Shown here: positions 1-5,969 of the stretch, one piece after another
Layout of the letters: each line of letters starts with the position of its first letter
Position numbering within the stretch: the stretch's first letter is position 1
Source: CAYWFP01 sp964457365
GTDB lineage: Bacteria > Planctomycetota > SZUA-567
DNA length: 8,377 bases
Assembly: GCA_964457365.1 (NCBI GenBank)
Contig: CAYWFP010000134.1
Location: 1-8,377, forward strand
Direction of reading: 5' to 3'
Program-made: the position numbers and the translations under genes
The notes under the pieces: model-generated
Databases searched by the model: none
What the model was told of the DNA's origin: nothing
What the model saw: only the letters and a program-made list of their open reading frames with translations

Positions 1-223
1 CCGTTGTCATCTGCAAAACCTTGATGCTCCCGCCTTGATCTGGTGAACGCTTACCACATCTCTTGGGTGCCTTTTGATTCGATTACCGATCCTCCTGCCT
101 GAGAAATGTGATTTGTCCATACGCGCTGCGCACACATGGCGGCATGTATTCATTTGCTGATTTTGGAGTGAACCATCGGACTAACACCGGTGCGGCCCGT
201 GGATGTACCCGCGTCCCGAACAA

Positions 224-257
224 TTGGCTGCCCTCCTTCCCCCGGACGGCAGCCCAA
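224..257. repeat. Inverted repeat, 7-bp core stem
   Basis: GGCTGCC (226-232) is the exact reverse complement of GGCAGCC (248-254), with a 15-nt loop. The stem can be lengthened by TT/AA across a one-base bulge. It lies about 30 nt before the large hairpin at 287-387 and may be part of the same structured unit. There is no T-run after it on either strand, so it is not an obvious terminator. Confidence 0.4.
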
Positions 258-286
258 AAGAAAAGGGTGCCCCCCGACTGTGATGT

Positions 287-387
287 TTCCAGGGCCGCCA
301 GACCCCTACCACACAGCACGAGCGACACCCAAGCGGGTGCGCTCGGTGCTTGTGCGCTGTGGTAGTTCAAATCTGGCGGATTTGGAA
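287..387. repeat. About 100-nt imperfect long hairpin
   Basis: Nested complementary blocks form one long interrupted stem: TTCCA (287-291) with TGGAA (383-387); CCGCCAGA (295-302) with TCTGGCGG (372-379); CTACCACA (306-313) with TGTGGTAG (358-365); AGCAC (315-319) with GTGCT (346-350); GAGCG (320-324) with CGCTC (340-344); CACCC (326-330) with GGGTG (335-339), around the loop AAGC (331-334). That is over 30 pairs separated by small bulges and internal loops. Such a hairpin may be a structured RNA, a BIME-like or miniature-element palindrome, or the folded end of a lost mobile element. It has no poly-T tail and I see no integron attC core. Confidence 0.55.
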
Positions 388-770
388 CCATGCGCCCAAG
401 AACCAAACGCCGAATCATCGGCTATGTCAGAACGTGTCGATTACGCCATCGAACTCCCTTGTGTCAGTTTGTTGCGGATATCTGCAAATGGAATAATACC
501 CTCCGAACTTCGTCTCGGCAAGAAAAAGAATGGCGATCGAGGCAATCCGGGCAAACAAACCCAAGCAAGCGACCAGCCCGCCCTCAAGGCTCTGCACGTC
601 AAGCCGCGATGCCAGCCCCCTTATGAATAATGACTCAACAGAATATGTTTGGCCCAGCAATTGTATTGGCAGCATTGGCGAAAAAAAATCTGTAAGCAAT
701 TTGACTAAGCGGTTTCGCAATGTATTGTTCCGGAAAGTCGCTATGAAGATTGAAAGGAGGCGAATTTGAT

Positions 771-800
771 ATGACGATAAGAAGGACACGGCCTAGATAA
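771..800 (+). CDS. Candidate leader peptide, 9 codons (MTIRRTRPR)
   Basis: A textbook SD, AAAGGAGG (753-760), sits 10 nt before an ATG that opens a 9-codon frame ending in TAA. Four of the nine residues are Arg, three of them encoded by AGA or AGG. The last codons lie inside the left arm of the inverted repeat at 789-819, and a second hairpin follows at 821-852. That is the arrangement of leader-peptide attenuators, in which ribosome position chooses between hairpins. No proven regulated gene follows directly; the nearest supported start is 1202. It could equally be the surviving first codons of a deleted gene. The function is inferred from layout only. Confidence 0.3.
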   Translation: MTIRRTRPR

Positions 801-819
801 AACGATCCCCACTAGGCCG
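789..819. promoter_or_regulatory. Inverted repeat overlapping the mini-ORF stop
   Basis: CGGCCTAG (789-796) and CTAGGCCG (812-819) are exact 8-bp reverse complements with a 15-nt spacer. The left arm overlaps the end of the 9-codon ORF, so a ribosome terminating there would cover it. No T-tract follows, so an intrinsic terminator is unlikely. It could be an attenuation stem or a dyad operator. Confidence 0.4.
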
Positions 820-820
820 A

Positions 821-852
821 GTATCTGTTGCGAACATTGTGCAAGCAGATAC
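821..852. promoter_or_regulatory. Second consecutive stem-loop
   Basis: GTATCTG-TTGC (821-831) pairs with GCAAG-CAGATAC (841-852), giving 11 pairs with one bulged G and a 9-nt loop. It starts one base after the preceding inverted repeat, so the two could stack or act as alternatives. No poly-T tail follows. A weaker 6-bp repeat, CATGCC (854-859) with GGCATG (890-895), comes next. Confidence 0.4.
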
Positions 853-960
853 GCATGCCTCATACCCCTTCCTTTTCTGTTGGGTTTCCGGCATGTCTGT
901 CCAGAAGCAGCACACCGAGAGCCGTATGGCTAGACGTCTGTGGTTGGGGCGTCGGGAGAT

Positions 961-991
961 TGCATGCCCGCTTCATATTCATGGGCATGCA
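961..991. repeat. Perfect 9-bp inverted repeat
   Basis: TGCATGCCC (961-969) and GGGCATGCA (983-991) are exact reverse complements around a 13-nt loop. Each arm itself holds the self-complementary 6-mer GCATGC, which also occurs at 853-858. There is no gene on either side to assign it to. It may be a protein-binding dyad or a structural element. Confidence 0.4.
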
Positions 992-1106
992 TTATGGAAC
1001 ACTGTTTACTCCTAGCGATACTGTTTGTGTATTGGTGTGTTGTTGGTTTTTGGATTGGACATGCAGGATGCCTCACAAGACGATTAAGACATTCCTCGTT
1101 TTGGTT

Positions 1107-1126
1107 TTTTGCCTTTTCAGGCAAAA
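1107..1126. repeat. Short perfect hairpin TTTTGCCT/AGGCAAAA
   Basis: Exact 8-bp arms (1107-1114 and 1119-1126) close a TTTC tetraloop, about 75 nt before the gene at 1202. The plus-strand U-run lies before the stem rather than after it, so this is a poor intrinsic terminator in that direction. The other strand also lacks a trailing U-tract. It may be part of the untranslated leader of the operon. Confidence 0.35.
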
Positions 1127-1171
1127 GGCATTTGTAACATCAAGTCCTTATTCATCCTGATCCGACAGCGC

Positions 1172-1195
1172 ACCTTTCAGCTTTTTTTGAAAGGT
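1172..1195 (+). promoter_or_regulatory. Hairpin masking the SD of the gene at 1202
   Basis: ACCTTTCA (1172-1179) and TGAAAGGT (1188-1195) are exact 8-bp reverse complements around an 8-nt T-rich loop. The right arm contains GAAAGG, the best-placed SD for the ATG at 1202, with 7 nt between. Folding would therefore hide the ribosome site. The stem is mostly A-U, so it would melt easily, as in RNA thermometers or other translational switches. The pairing is visible; the switching is inferred. Confidence 0.45.
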
Positions 1196-1201
1196 CGAGG
1201 A

Positions 1202-1834
1202 ATGCAGAAAATAAATTTGATCCAGGTAGCCAACAAGATCCCCACTGAGACGCAGTACAACGGCAGCGGTCTTTCGTACCACTACTTTGACAGCAGCAAC
1301 AAATCGGTCTGTGCAATACCGGTGGACATGCTGCTCGATGCGCACGCAGCGAAAATGCTGCCGCCCGAGGAATTCAAGGAAGCTCTTCGGAAGATCGGAG
1401 CGACACGGCAACAGATTTCGGTGTTGTGTCAGGAGCTGAAGCAGCAGCCCGGTGGTTTCTACGAACTGCCAATGATCGGTCATGAGCGCATCGCGAAAGC
1501 GTATGCCGATGCGCAGGAAGAGAGTAAAACTGCGGGAATCGAATTCGCAAGCCTGGCCCGTCAAAAACTGACGGGGCTGCGCACACGGGTTGCGCTGCAG
1601 TGGTGCAGGGACATCTGTCTTGATGTCGAGTTGGACCGTGAGGCCATGGATGCCCTTGTTGCATGTGAGGATGGGTATTCCGAAGTCTTGCGAGAGGAAC
1701 GCTGCCGAATTAAACGGGAGAGCATCACGATTGGGACGACGAACAAGCCTTCCCCGGAGCAATTACCAGGCAGCGAAGAGAACGGGCAGAAGCAAGATGC
1801 AGGCAAGGAGGGAGCTGAAAATGCCACCTCCTGA
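1202..1834 (+). CDS. Hypothetical protein, first gene of a two-gene operon
   Basis: This 210-aa protein belongs to no family I recognise. The frame is open from 1109, but the ATG at 1202 is preferred: GAAAGG ends 7 nt before it and GAGGA directly abuts it. Residues 1-40 are polar and may form strand structure. About 55-165 looks largely helical, including a stretch around 100-130 rich in Ala, Arg and Gln. From about 178 to the end the chain is Gly/Glu/Lys/Gln-rich, without hydrophobic core residues, and is probably disordered. There is no signal peptide or membrane segment, so it is probably cytoplasmic. Cysteines (37, 76, 135, 139, 155, 168) form no clear metal motif. Its last 14 bases overlap the next gene, so the two are probably cotranscribed and translationally coupled. 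The SD lies in a hairpin (1172-1195). Codon use is less G+C-biased than in the chaperone and hsdM genes. Confidence 0.6.
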   Translation: MQKINLIQVANKIPTETQYNGSGLSYHYFDSSNKSVCAIPVDMLLDAHAAKMLPPEEFKEALRKIGATRQQISVLCQELKQQPGGFYELPMIGHERIAKAYADAQEESKTAGIEFASLARQKLTGLRTRVALQWCRDICLDVELDREAMDALVACEDGYSEVLREERCRIKRESITIGTTNKPSPEQLPGSEENGQKQDAGKEGAENATS

Positions 1835-2426
1835 GTTGATGCCAGGGCATACCATCTACCTTCACGATCCGCAGCTATATTCGTCCCTTTTCGAATTGTG
1901 GGATGACTGCGGAGCGAGTGATTATTACAGCGACGAATACACTGTCGTCGACTTGGGTCGGGATCTGCGGGGACATCATGAGCATACATCCGACGGGTAC
2001 TATTTCCAAGTGACTGGTCCAAATGGTGTCGATGGCTGGGCTTGGGGCGGCGCACTCTGTTTTTACTCGTACGAAGTGGATGAGCGCTTGGATGGATACG
2101 AATGGCTCGAACTGCCGAACGATGGGTTCGAGTGGAGCTATTGTCTTGGGGACCATGTCATCACAATGGAAGAATGCCTCGTGCAGTCGCTACTGATTTT
2201 TATGCAAGACTGTTCCATGGAGTTCGGATACATGCCGGCGGGAAAATACACTATTGTCGACGCCGGTATCATCTACGATGGGCTAGAGGAACGTCTCGAT
2301 GGATGGGGCTACGAGTATGAAATGCAGCCCGAGGAACCCTATGGCATTTACCTTCTGCAAAGCGAAGAAGGCAAACGCTTCTGGACTTTTGAGCAGCTAC
2401 TGGATCGAGCGATAGGGTCGCTCTAG
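1821..2426 (+). CDS. Highly acidic aromatic-rich hypothetical protein with internal repeat
   Basis: This 201-aa protein is not one I recognise. The ATG at 1821 is chosen because AAGGAGGG (1805-1812) ends 8 nt before it; the frame is open further upstream but there overlaps gene 1 heavily. I count 39 Asp/Glu against 8 Lys/Arg, plus 18 Tyr and 7 Trp, so the protein is extremely acidic and aromatic. Two segments look duplicated: 39-64 begins EYTVVDLG and ends DGYYFQV; 142-168 begins KYTIVDAG and ends DGWGYEYEM. A further echo is DERLDGYEW (87-95) against EERLDGWGY (156-164). There is no signal peptide or transmembrane helix. The intrinsic terminator at 2457 closes the operon. Its charge recalls DNA-mimic anti-restriction or immunity proteins, but that is a guess from composition; a small binding or structural protein is equally possible. 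Confidence 0.65.
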   Translation: MPPPELMPGHTIYLHDPQLYSSLFELWDDCGASDYYSDEYTVVDLGRDLRGHHEHTSDGYYFQVTGPNGVDGWAWGGALCFYSYEVDERLDGYEWLELPNDGFEWSYCLGDHVITMEECLVQSLLIFMQDCSMEFGYMPAGKYTIVDAGIIYDGLEERLDGWGYEYEMQPEEPYGIYLLQSEEGKRFWTFEQLLDRAIGSL

Positions 2427-2456
2427 CTCAACGAGAGCCGCTTCAGAATATTCACG

Positions 2457-2486
2457 GGGGCGCGCGGCTGCGCGCCCCATTTTGTT
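2457..2486 (+). terminator. Intrinsic terminator of the 1202-2426 operon
   Basis: GGGGCGCGC (2457-2465) and GCGCGCCCC (2470-2478) form a perfect 9-bp G+C stem with a GGCT loop, followed by ATTTTGTT. It begins 30 nt after the stop of the acidic-protein gene. On the minus strand the stem is followed by CGTGAATATT, so it should act much less well for the converging gene. The 8-mer TCAGAATA occurs on both sides (2443-2450 and 2488-2495). Confidence 0.85.
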
Positions 2487-2510
2487 GTCAGAATACCCCG
2501 CTCCCCGCAC

Positions 2511-3134
2511 CTATCCCACCGAGTACTCCATACTGAACGCGTATTCGATCCAGTCGGGCACGCTGTCGTGCATCTCCACCTCCTCTTCGGTCCGCGTGCC
2601 GCATTGCTGGCGGATCTTCTCCATCTGCGCGGAGTGATCGAGCTGGGTGACGATCGCGCCGTCCTCGGCGCACAACTCGATGACGCTGCGGAAGCGGTGC
2701 GGCTTCTGAAAGCCCATGTGGACATACATCTCGGGAATGAAGTCGCGCGCCAGGAGGACGCCGCCCGAGAACGGCAGCCGCAGGTGGAGGTTCCGGTAGA
2801 GCGCGGGGCCGCCGTTCTTGGCGCCGCACGAGCTGAACGCCGCGGGCGGCGATTCGGGTTCGAAATCGAAGAGGATATCCTGGTGGAAGGACGGCTCGAC
2901 GCCGTTGATCGCCGGCAGGTGGCCGTCCTCGGTGTCGTGGACGATCAGCGAGTCCAGCACCAGCTTGTTCTCCTCGATGGCATACTGGCAGACGAAGCCG
3001 CGCCAGCAGGCGGTGCAGGTCGACGCCGGCTTGATCTTCCAGTCTTCCGGATCGAACAGCCTGCCGCCGGTGATCCCGATGAACTCCCAGAGCAGCTTGT
3101 TGAACAGCACCTGATCGGCAACTTGCGCGGTCAT
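2511..3134 (-). CDS. Hypothetical 207-aa protein with CxxC-x5-C cluster, divergent from Hsp70
   Basis: I do not recognise this family. The minus-strand ATG at 3134-3132 is preferred because GGGAGGGG lies 5 nt upstream; the frame is open to 3365 but that part crosses the intergenic control region. The N-terminal 25 residues look like an amphipathic helix (LFNKLLWEF). Cys40, Cys43 and Cys49 form CxxC-x5-C, with further cysteines at 103, 155 and 178, so metal binding or a redox role is possible but unproven. Residues 110-150 look like beta structure, and 160-190 is polar and probably helical. There is no signal peptide or membrane helix. It diverges from the Hsp70-TPR gene across a 363-bp gap with paired palindromes, which suggests co-regulation and perhaps a role as partner or client of that chaperone. 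G+C content and SD strength match the Hsp70 gene rather than the operon on its other side. Confidence 0.7.
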   Translation of the reverse strand: MTAQVADQVLFNKLLWEFIGITGGRLFDPEDWKIKPASTCTACWRGFVCQYAIEENKLVLDSLIVHDTEDGHLPAINGVEPSFHQDILFDFEPESPPAAFSSCGAKNGGPALYRNLHLRLPFSGGVLLARDFIPEMYVHMGFQKPHRFRSVIELCAEDGAIVTQLDHSAQMEKIRQQCGTRTEEEVEMHDSVPDWIEYAFSMEYSVG

Positions 3135-3497
3135 GTCTTCCCCTCCCGATACGAATGATCCTCGACTCTCTGCGTAAGGCCACCTTGGCATTACGGCAGC
3201 GGGGCGAGCAACCTCCGGGCCAGAGATAGCGCAATGCTGTAACGCCCTTCCGGCACGGCCCGTTGGCGCTGCGTAGGGGCAATGTGCGGCCAGATCGGCG
3301 AAATCAATAATTGATCGATTCGGGCAGGATTCATCAATTATTGCGCGGTTCTCCCTTCGGTACACCGGGTGGTCTTCCTCCGATCATTTCCTCTATCTTC
3401 CTGCACTGCCAGACGTTGCGCGGCAGTTGTCGTCCGCCTGCGGCTCTAGCATCCCGCTTGCTCTACTTTCGCTATCACACTCATAGGAGGGGCAAGC
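3135..3497. other. Divergent intergenic control region
   Basis: This 363-bp gap separates the starts of the Cys-protein gene and the Hsp70-TPR gene. Its centre is an A+T-rich island (3301-3343) in otherwise G+C-rich DNA, carrying the duplicated ATCAATWATTG sites. No frame here is supported as coding. The TTGATC at 3311-3316 on the plus strand and TTGATG at 3337-3332 on the minus strand resemble -35 boxes, with A+T-rich hexamers about 18-19 nt on, so the dyad may itself be a divergent promoter. I see neither a CIRCE element (TTAGCACTC-N9-GAGTGCTAA) nor a clear sigma-32-type promoter. Confidence 0.5.
3303..3343. promoter_or_regulatory. Paired palindromic sites 30 bp apart (candidate operator)
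   Basis: ATCAATAATTG (3303-3313) and ATCAATTATTG (3333-3343) differ at one base and are offset by exactly 30 bp, close to three helical turns. Each core, CAATWATTG, is an odd palindrome; the left one extends to 13 bp (ATCAATAATTGAT). Equivalently, CAATAATTGAT (3305-3315) and ATCAATTATTG (3333-3343) form a perfect 11-bp inverted repeat with a 17-nt spacer. It lies 169 bp from the minus-strand start and 155 bp from the plus-strand start. Two dimer sites on one DNA face fit a regulator shared by both genes. The cognate factor is unknown. Confidence 0.55.
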
Positions 3498-5918
3498 ATG
3501 GACGCGTTCAAGTTGAAGATTCCAAGGCCCGACAACTTCCTGACCGCCACGAAGCCGGTGCGCGTGCTGGGCATCGACCTGGGCACCACCAACAGCGCCA
3601 TCACCGAAGTGTACTGGTCGCCCGAGCAGCCCGACAATGTGGAGGTGGGGGCGATTCCGGTCGAGCAGGAGACGCCCGACGGGCCGCATACCTCTATCCT
3701 CGTCCCGTCGGCCGTAGCCATTCACGGCGAGAAGCGGTATGTCGGCGAGGGCGCGAAGGTGTTGCGCGCGAAGGCGGCGGAGCTGGGCCTGCAGGGCGTG
3801 ACGCAGTTCTTCTTCGAGGCCAAGAACAACATCGGCCTGAAATACACCTACGAGGACGCGCCGGATGACCTGAAGACCCCGGCGCAGGTCGAGGCCGAGG
3901 TGCTGAAGCTGCTCATGCAAGCAGCGATGAAGCAGCGCGCCCTGAAGCCCGACCGCGTGGTGGTGACAGTGCCCGCATCGTTCCAGCTCTCGCAGCGCGA
4001 GGACACGATCCGGGCGGCGGAGCTGGCCGGGCTGGAGCTTTCCGGCAAAGACCTGCTGGACGAGCCGATCGCTGCGTTTATCGATCACCTCGCGATGAAC
4101 GGGCTCGACCTGAAGGAGATTATCGGGGACGAGGCGAACCTGGTGGTCTTCGACTTCGGCGGCGGCACCTGCGACGTGGCGGTGATGAAGCTGATGTGGA
4201 CCAACGACGCGGAGCACTCGGGCGCCGCGCCGCGGGCGGTCAGCCGCTACCACCGGTTGGGCGGAGGCGATATCGACCGGGCCGTCTTCTACCAGTGCCT
4301 GCTGCCGCAGATCATCAAGCAGAACGGTCTGACCGGGAAACAACTGGGGTACGAGGAGAAGAAGCTGTATCTGGAGCCGGCATTCCTGCAGGTGGCCGAG
4401 ACGCTGAAGCAGCAGCTGTGCGAGACGATCCAGAAACGGCAGGGCGACAAGCAGGCGCTCGGGGAGTCGTATGCGCGGCTGCCGTGGACCTTTGCCTGCG
4501 ACATATCCGGTCGGCGGCTGGAGCTGAAAGAGCCGACGCTGCGCAACCGCGAGTTCATGAAGATGCTGGCGCCGTATATCGACCGGGATCTCCTGCACCT
4601 GCGAGAGACCGAGTACGAGATGTCGGTCTCGGTCTTCGCCCCGCTGGAGGACTCGCTGGACCGGGCGGGCATGCGGCCTGATGACGTGGATTTCTGCCTG
4701 CTGGCCGGCGGCAGCTCGCTGATCCCGCCGGTGGCGGAGGCGATCCGTGCGTACTTCCCGCGCGCGACCTTCCTGCATCCCGGCGACAGCAGGCGAATGC
4801 AGATGAGCGTCTCGGTCGGCGCGGCGCTGCATGCGTTCTACGATACGGTGATAGGATACCCGCTGGTGCCGCCGGTGGCGCACTCGACCATCTCCATCGA
4901 GACCGAGGACGGGCTGGTGGAGCTGGTGCCCGCCGGCTCGCGCCTGCCGTATCCGCGCGGCGGCCGGTCGAACACCTGCCGCGAGCTGTCGGTGCCGGGG
5001 AGCATCGTGGACCGGGGCAGCCCGCTTCGCATCAACATCGTCTCGGGGCGCGACAAGCGGCTGGAGCTGACCCGGCTGTGGAGGCTGGGGGAGAAGGCGT
5101 TCCCCGGGGATCCTCTCCTGCTGAAATACGCCATGGACGAGAACCAGTCCCTGCGCCTGTCGCTGACGCTGGCTGATCACCCGGATGACGAGCCGTTCTC
5201 CTGGGCCATCGAGAATCCGCTGACGCACGTGGTCAATCCCGGCAGGACGCGCAACCGGATCGCGGAGAAGGAGGAGCGGCTGCGGGCGGGCGAGATCGAT
5301 GGGGAGGAGCGGCGGGATCTGCTGAAGAGTCTGGGCAAGCTGCACGGCGAGCTCAACCAGTTCGAGAAAGCGATTTACCGTCTGAGCCAGCTGCTGCGGC
5401 ATTTCCAGCATGACGATGCCGGTGTGCTGAATCGGATGGGCATCTATGCCGGCCACCTGCACGATTACGAGCGCGAGGAGAGGTTCTACCTGCGCGCCGC
5501 CGAGTGCGGCAAGGACGGCTCCGCGCTCTTCAACCTCGCGCTCAGTTACATGAACCGCGACGACTACCGCAAGGCGCTGGAGCTGATCGACCAGGCGATC
5601 GAGCGCGACGACTCCCCCTGCTACTATGTTGCCAAGGCCAAGATGAACCGCAGCCTGCACGAGAGCCACGAGGCCCGGCAGGCGCTGGAGTGCGCCGGCG
5701 AGCGGTTCGAGAAGCCGCGGTACCAGAGCGACTGGGGCCTCGGGTGGTACGAGGACTACGCGCGGATGATCGGGGACGAGGAGTTGCAGGAACTCATCGC
5801 CGCCGAGCGCCGTCGCCGCAAGGAGTGCGCGCACGGCCCGGCCCTCAAGAGCGGCGTCCTGCCGGCCCGCATGCGTCCGACCGCCGCGCAGGATCCGGAT
5901 GTGACAATGGGGATGTAG
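3498..5918 (+). CDS. Hsp70-family chaperone ATPase with C-terminal TPR-like domain
   Basis: This 806-aa cytoplasmic Hsp70-type protein begins at an ATG with AGGAGGGG (3485-3492) just upstream. The actin-like ATPase fold spans about 20-450: phosphate-1 loop GIDLGTTNS (25-33), VPASFQLSQR (158-167) and DEPIAAF (188-194), phosphate-2 loop FDFGGGTCD (218-226), RLGGGDID (253-260), and the adenosine-site motif LLAGGSSLIPP (401-411) followed by SVGAALHA (439-446). About 455-580 looks like a diverged beta substrate-binding domain. No DnaK-type helical lid or EEVD-like tail is seen. Instead about 605-740 is helical and TPR-like (LHGELNQFEKAIYRL; FNLALSYMNRDDYRKALELIDQA), followed by an Arg-rich, probably disordered tail. 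DnaK proteins are about 640 aa. The hydrolytic core looks intact, so ATP-dependent remodelling is likely, with TPRs recruiting partners or clients. No dnaJ or grpE is adjacent; the divergent Cys protein is the likeliest partner. The ATPase assignment is firm; the client is unknown. Confidence 0.93.
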   Translation: MDAFKLKIPRPDNFLTATKPVRVLGIDLGTTNSAITEVYWSPEQPDNVEVGAIPVEQETPDGPHTSILVPSAVAIHGEKRYVGEGAKVLRAKAAELGLQGVTQFFFEAKNNIGLKYTYEDAPDDLKTPAQVEAEVLKLLMQAAMKQRALKPDRVVVTVPASFQLSQREDTIRAAELAGLELSGKDLLDEPIAAFIDHLAMNGLDLKEIIGDEANLVVFDFGGGTCDVAVMKLMWTNDAEHSGAAPRAVSRYHRLGGGDIDRAVFYQCLLPQIIKQNGLTGKQLGYEEKKLYLEPAFLQVAETLKQQLCETIQKRQGDKQALGESYARLPWTFACDISGRRLELKEPTLRNREFMKMLAPYIDRDLLHLRETEYEMSVSVFAPLEDSLDRAGMRPDDVDFCLLAGGSSLIPPVAEAIRAYFPRATFLHPGDSRRMQMSVSVGAALHAFYDTVIGYPLVPPVAHSTISIETEDGLVELVPAGSRLPYPRGGRSNTCRELSVPGSIVDRGSPLRINIVSGRDKRLELTRLWRLGEKAFPGDPLLLKYAMDENQSLRLSLTLADHPDDEPFSWAIENPLTHVVNPGRTRNRIAEKEERLRAGEIDGEERRDLLKSLGKLHGELNQFEKAIYRLSQLLRHFQHDDAGVLNRMGIYAGHLHDYEREERFYLRAAECGKDGSALFNLALSYMNRDDYRKALELIDQAIERDDSPCYYVAKAKMNRSLHESHEARQALECAGERFEKPRYQSDWGLGWYEDYARMIGDEELQELIAAERRRRKECAHGPALKSGVLPARMRPTAAQDPDVTMGM

Positions 5919-5939
5919 AGGGAGGGCAAATCTTTCGCT

Positions 5940-5969
5940 TTGACAGCAACTGACTGTAGCAGCTATGAT
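5940..5969 (+). promoter_or_regulatory. Probable sigma-70-type promoter for the hsdM operon
   Basis: TTGACA (5940-5945), a perfect -35 hexamer, is followed after 18 nt by TATGAT (5964-5969), five of six bases of the -10 consensus. Transcription would start near 5976, about 183 nt before the hsdM start. It lies 22 nt after the Hsp70 stop codon and points to the restriction-modification genes. Confidence 0.55.

Larger units (their letters stand above)
1..1201. other. No supportable protein gene; repeat- and hairpin-rich region
   Basis: No open frame here has an SD site together with a recognisable protein. Several frames of 60-150 codons are open on both strands, but they overlap each other, have skewed compositions and match no family I know. 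Base composition is lower in G+C than the region after 2500, with T-rich stretches near 1020-1120. What can be seen is a series of inverted repeats (224-257, 287-387, 789-819, 821-852, 961-991, 1107-1126, 1172-1195) and one mini-ORF at 771-800. I saw no convincing tRNA or rRNA. It may be decayed mobile DNA, a structured non-coding RNA region or a long regulatory leader for the operon starting at 1202. Confidence 0.55.

Noticed and set aside
287..387. Hairpin as an integron attC site or tRNA
   Set aside because: There is no GTTRRRY/RYYYAAC core pair at its ends and no integrase or cassette gene nearby. A tRNA cloverleaf with proper D, anticodon and T arms cannot be drawn.
190..630. 146-codon plus-strand frame as a possible gene
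   Set aside because: It has no SD, runs through the long hairpin at 287-387, is Pro/Arg-rich without recognisable structure, and competes with overlapping frames on both strands.
427..789. 120-codon minus-strand frame with hydrophobic stretches
   Set aside because: It needs a GTG start with no SD. The hydrophobic parts do not form a convincing membrane protein, and I recognise no family.
1107..1126. Hairpin as an intrinsic terminator
   Set aside because: The T-run precedes the stem on the plus strand and neither strand has a trailing U-tract.
828..1160. 110-codon plus-strand Cys/Phe-rich frame after the stem-loops
   Set aside because: There is no SD, the start is non-ATG within the second stem-loop, and the protein is biased by the T-rich DNA. 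It would be the obvious target of the putative attenuator, but I cannot support it as coding.
2568..3158. 196-codon plus-strand frame opposite the Cys-cluster gene
   Set aside because: Its translation is a composition-driven Val/Leu/Arg/Asp mixture. The minus-strand frame has a clear SD and a plausible globular protein.
3393..5834. 813-codon open frame on the minus strand opposite the Hsp70 gene
   Set aside because: It mirrors the G+C-rich codon pattern of the plus-strand gene. Its protein is Leu/Arg/Gln-rich low-complexity text without a known fold, while the sense strand has every Hsp70 motif.
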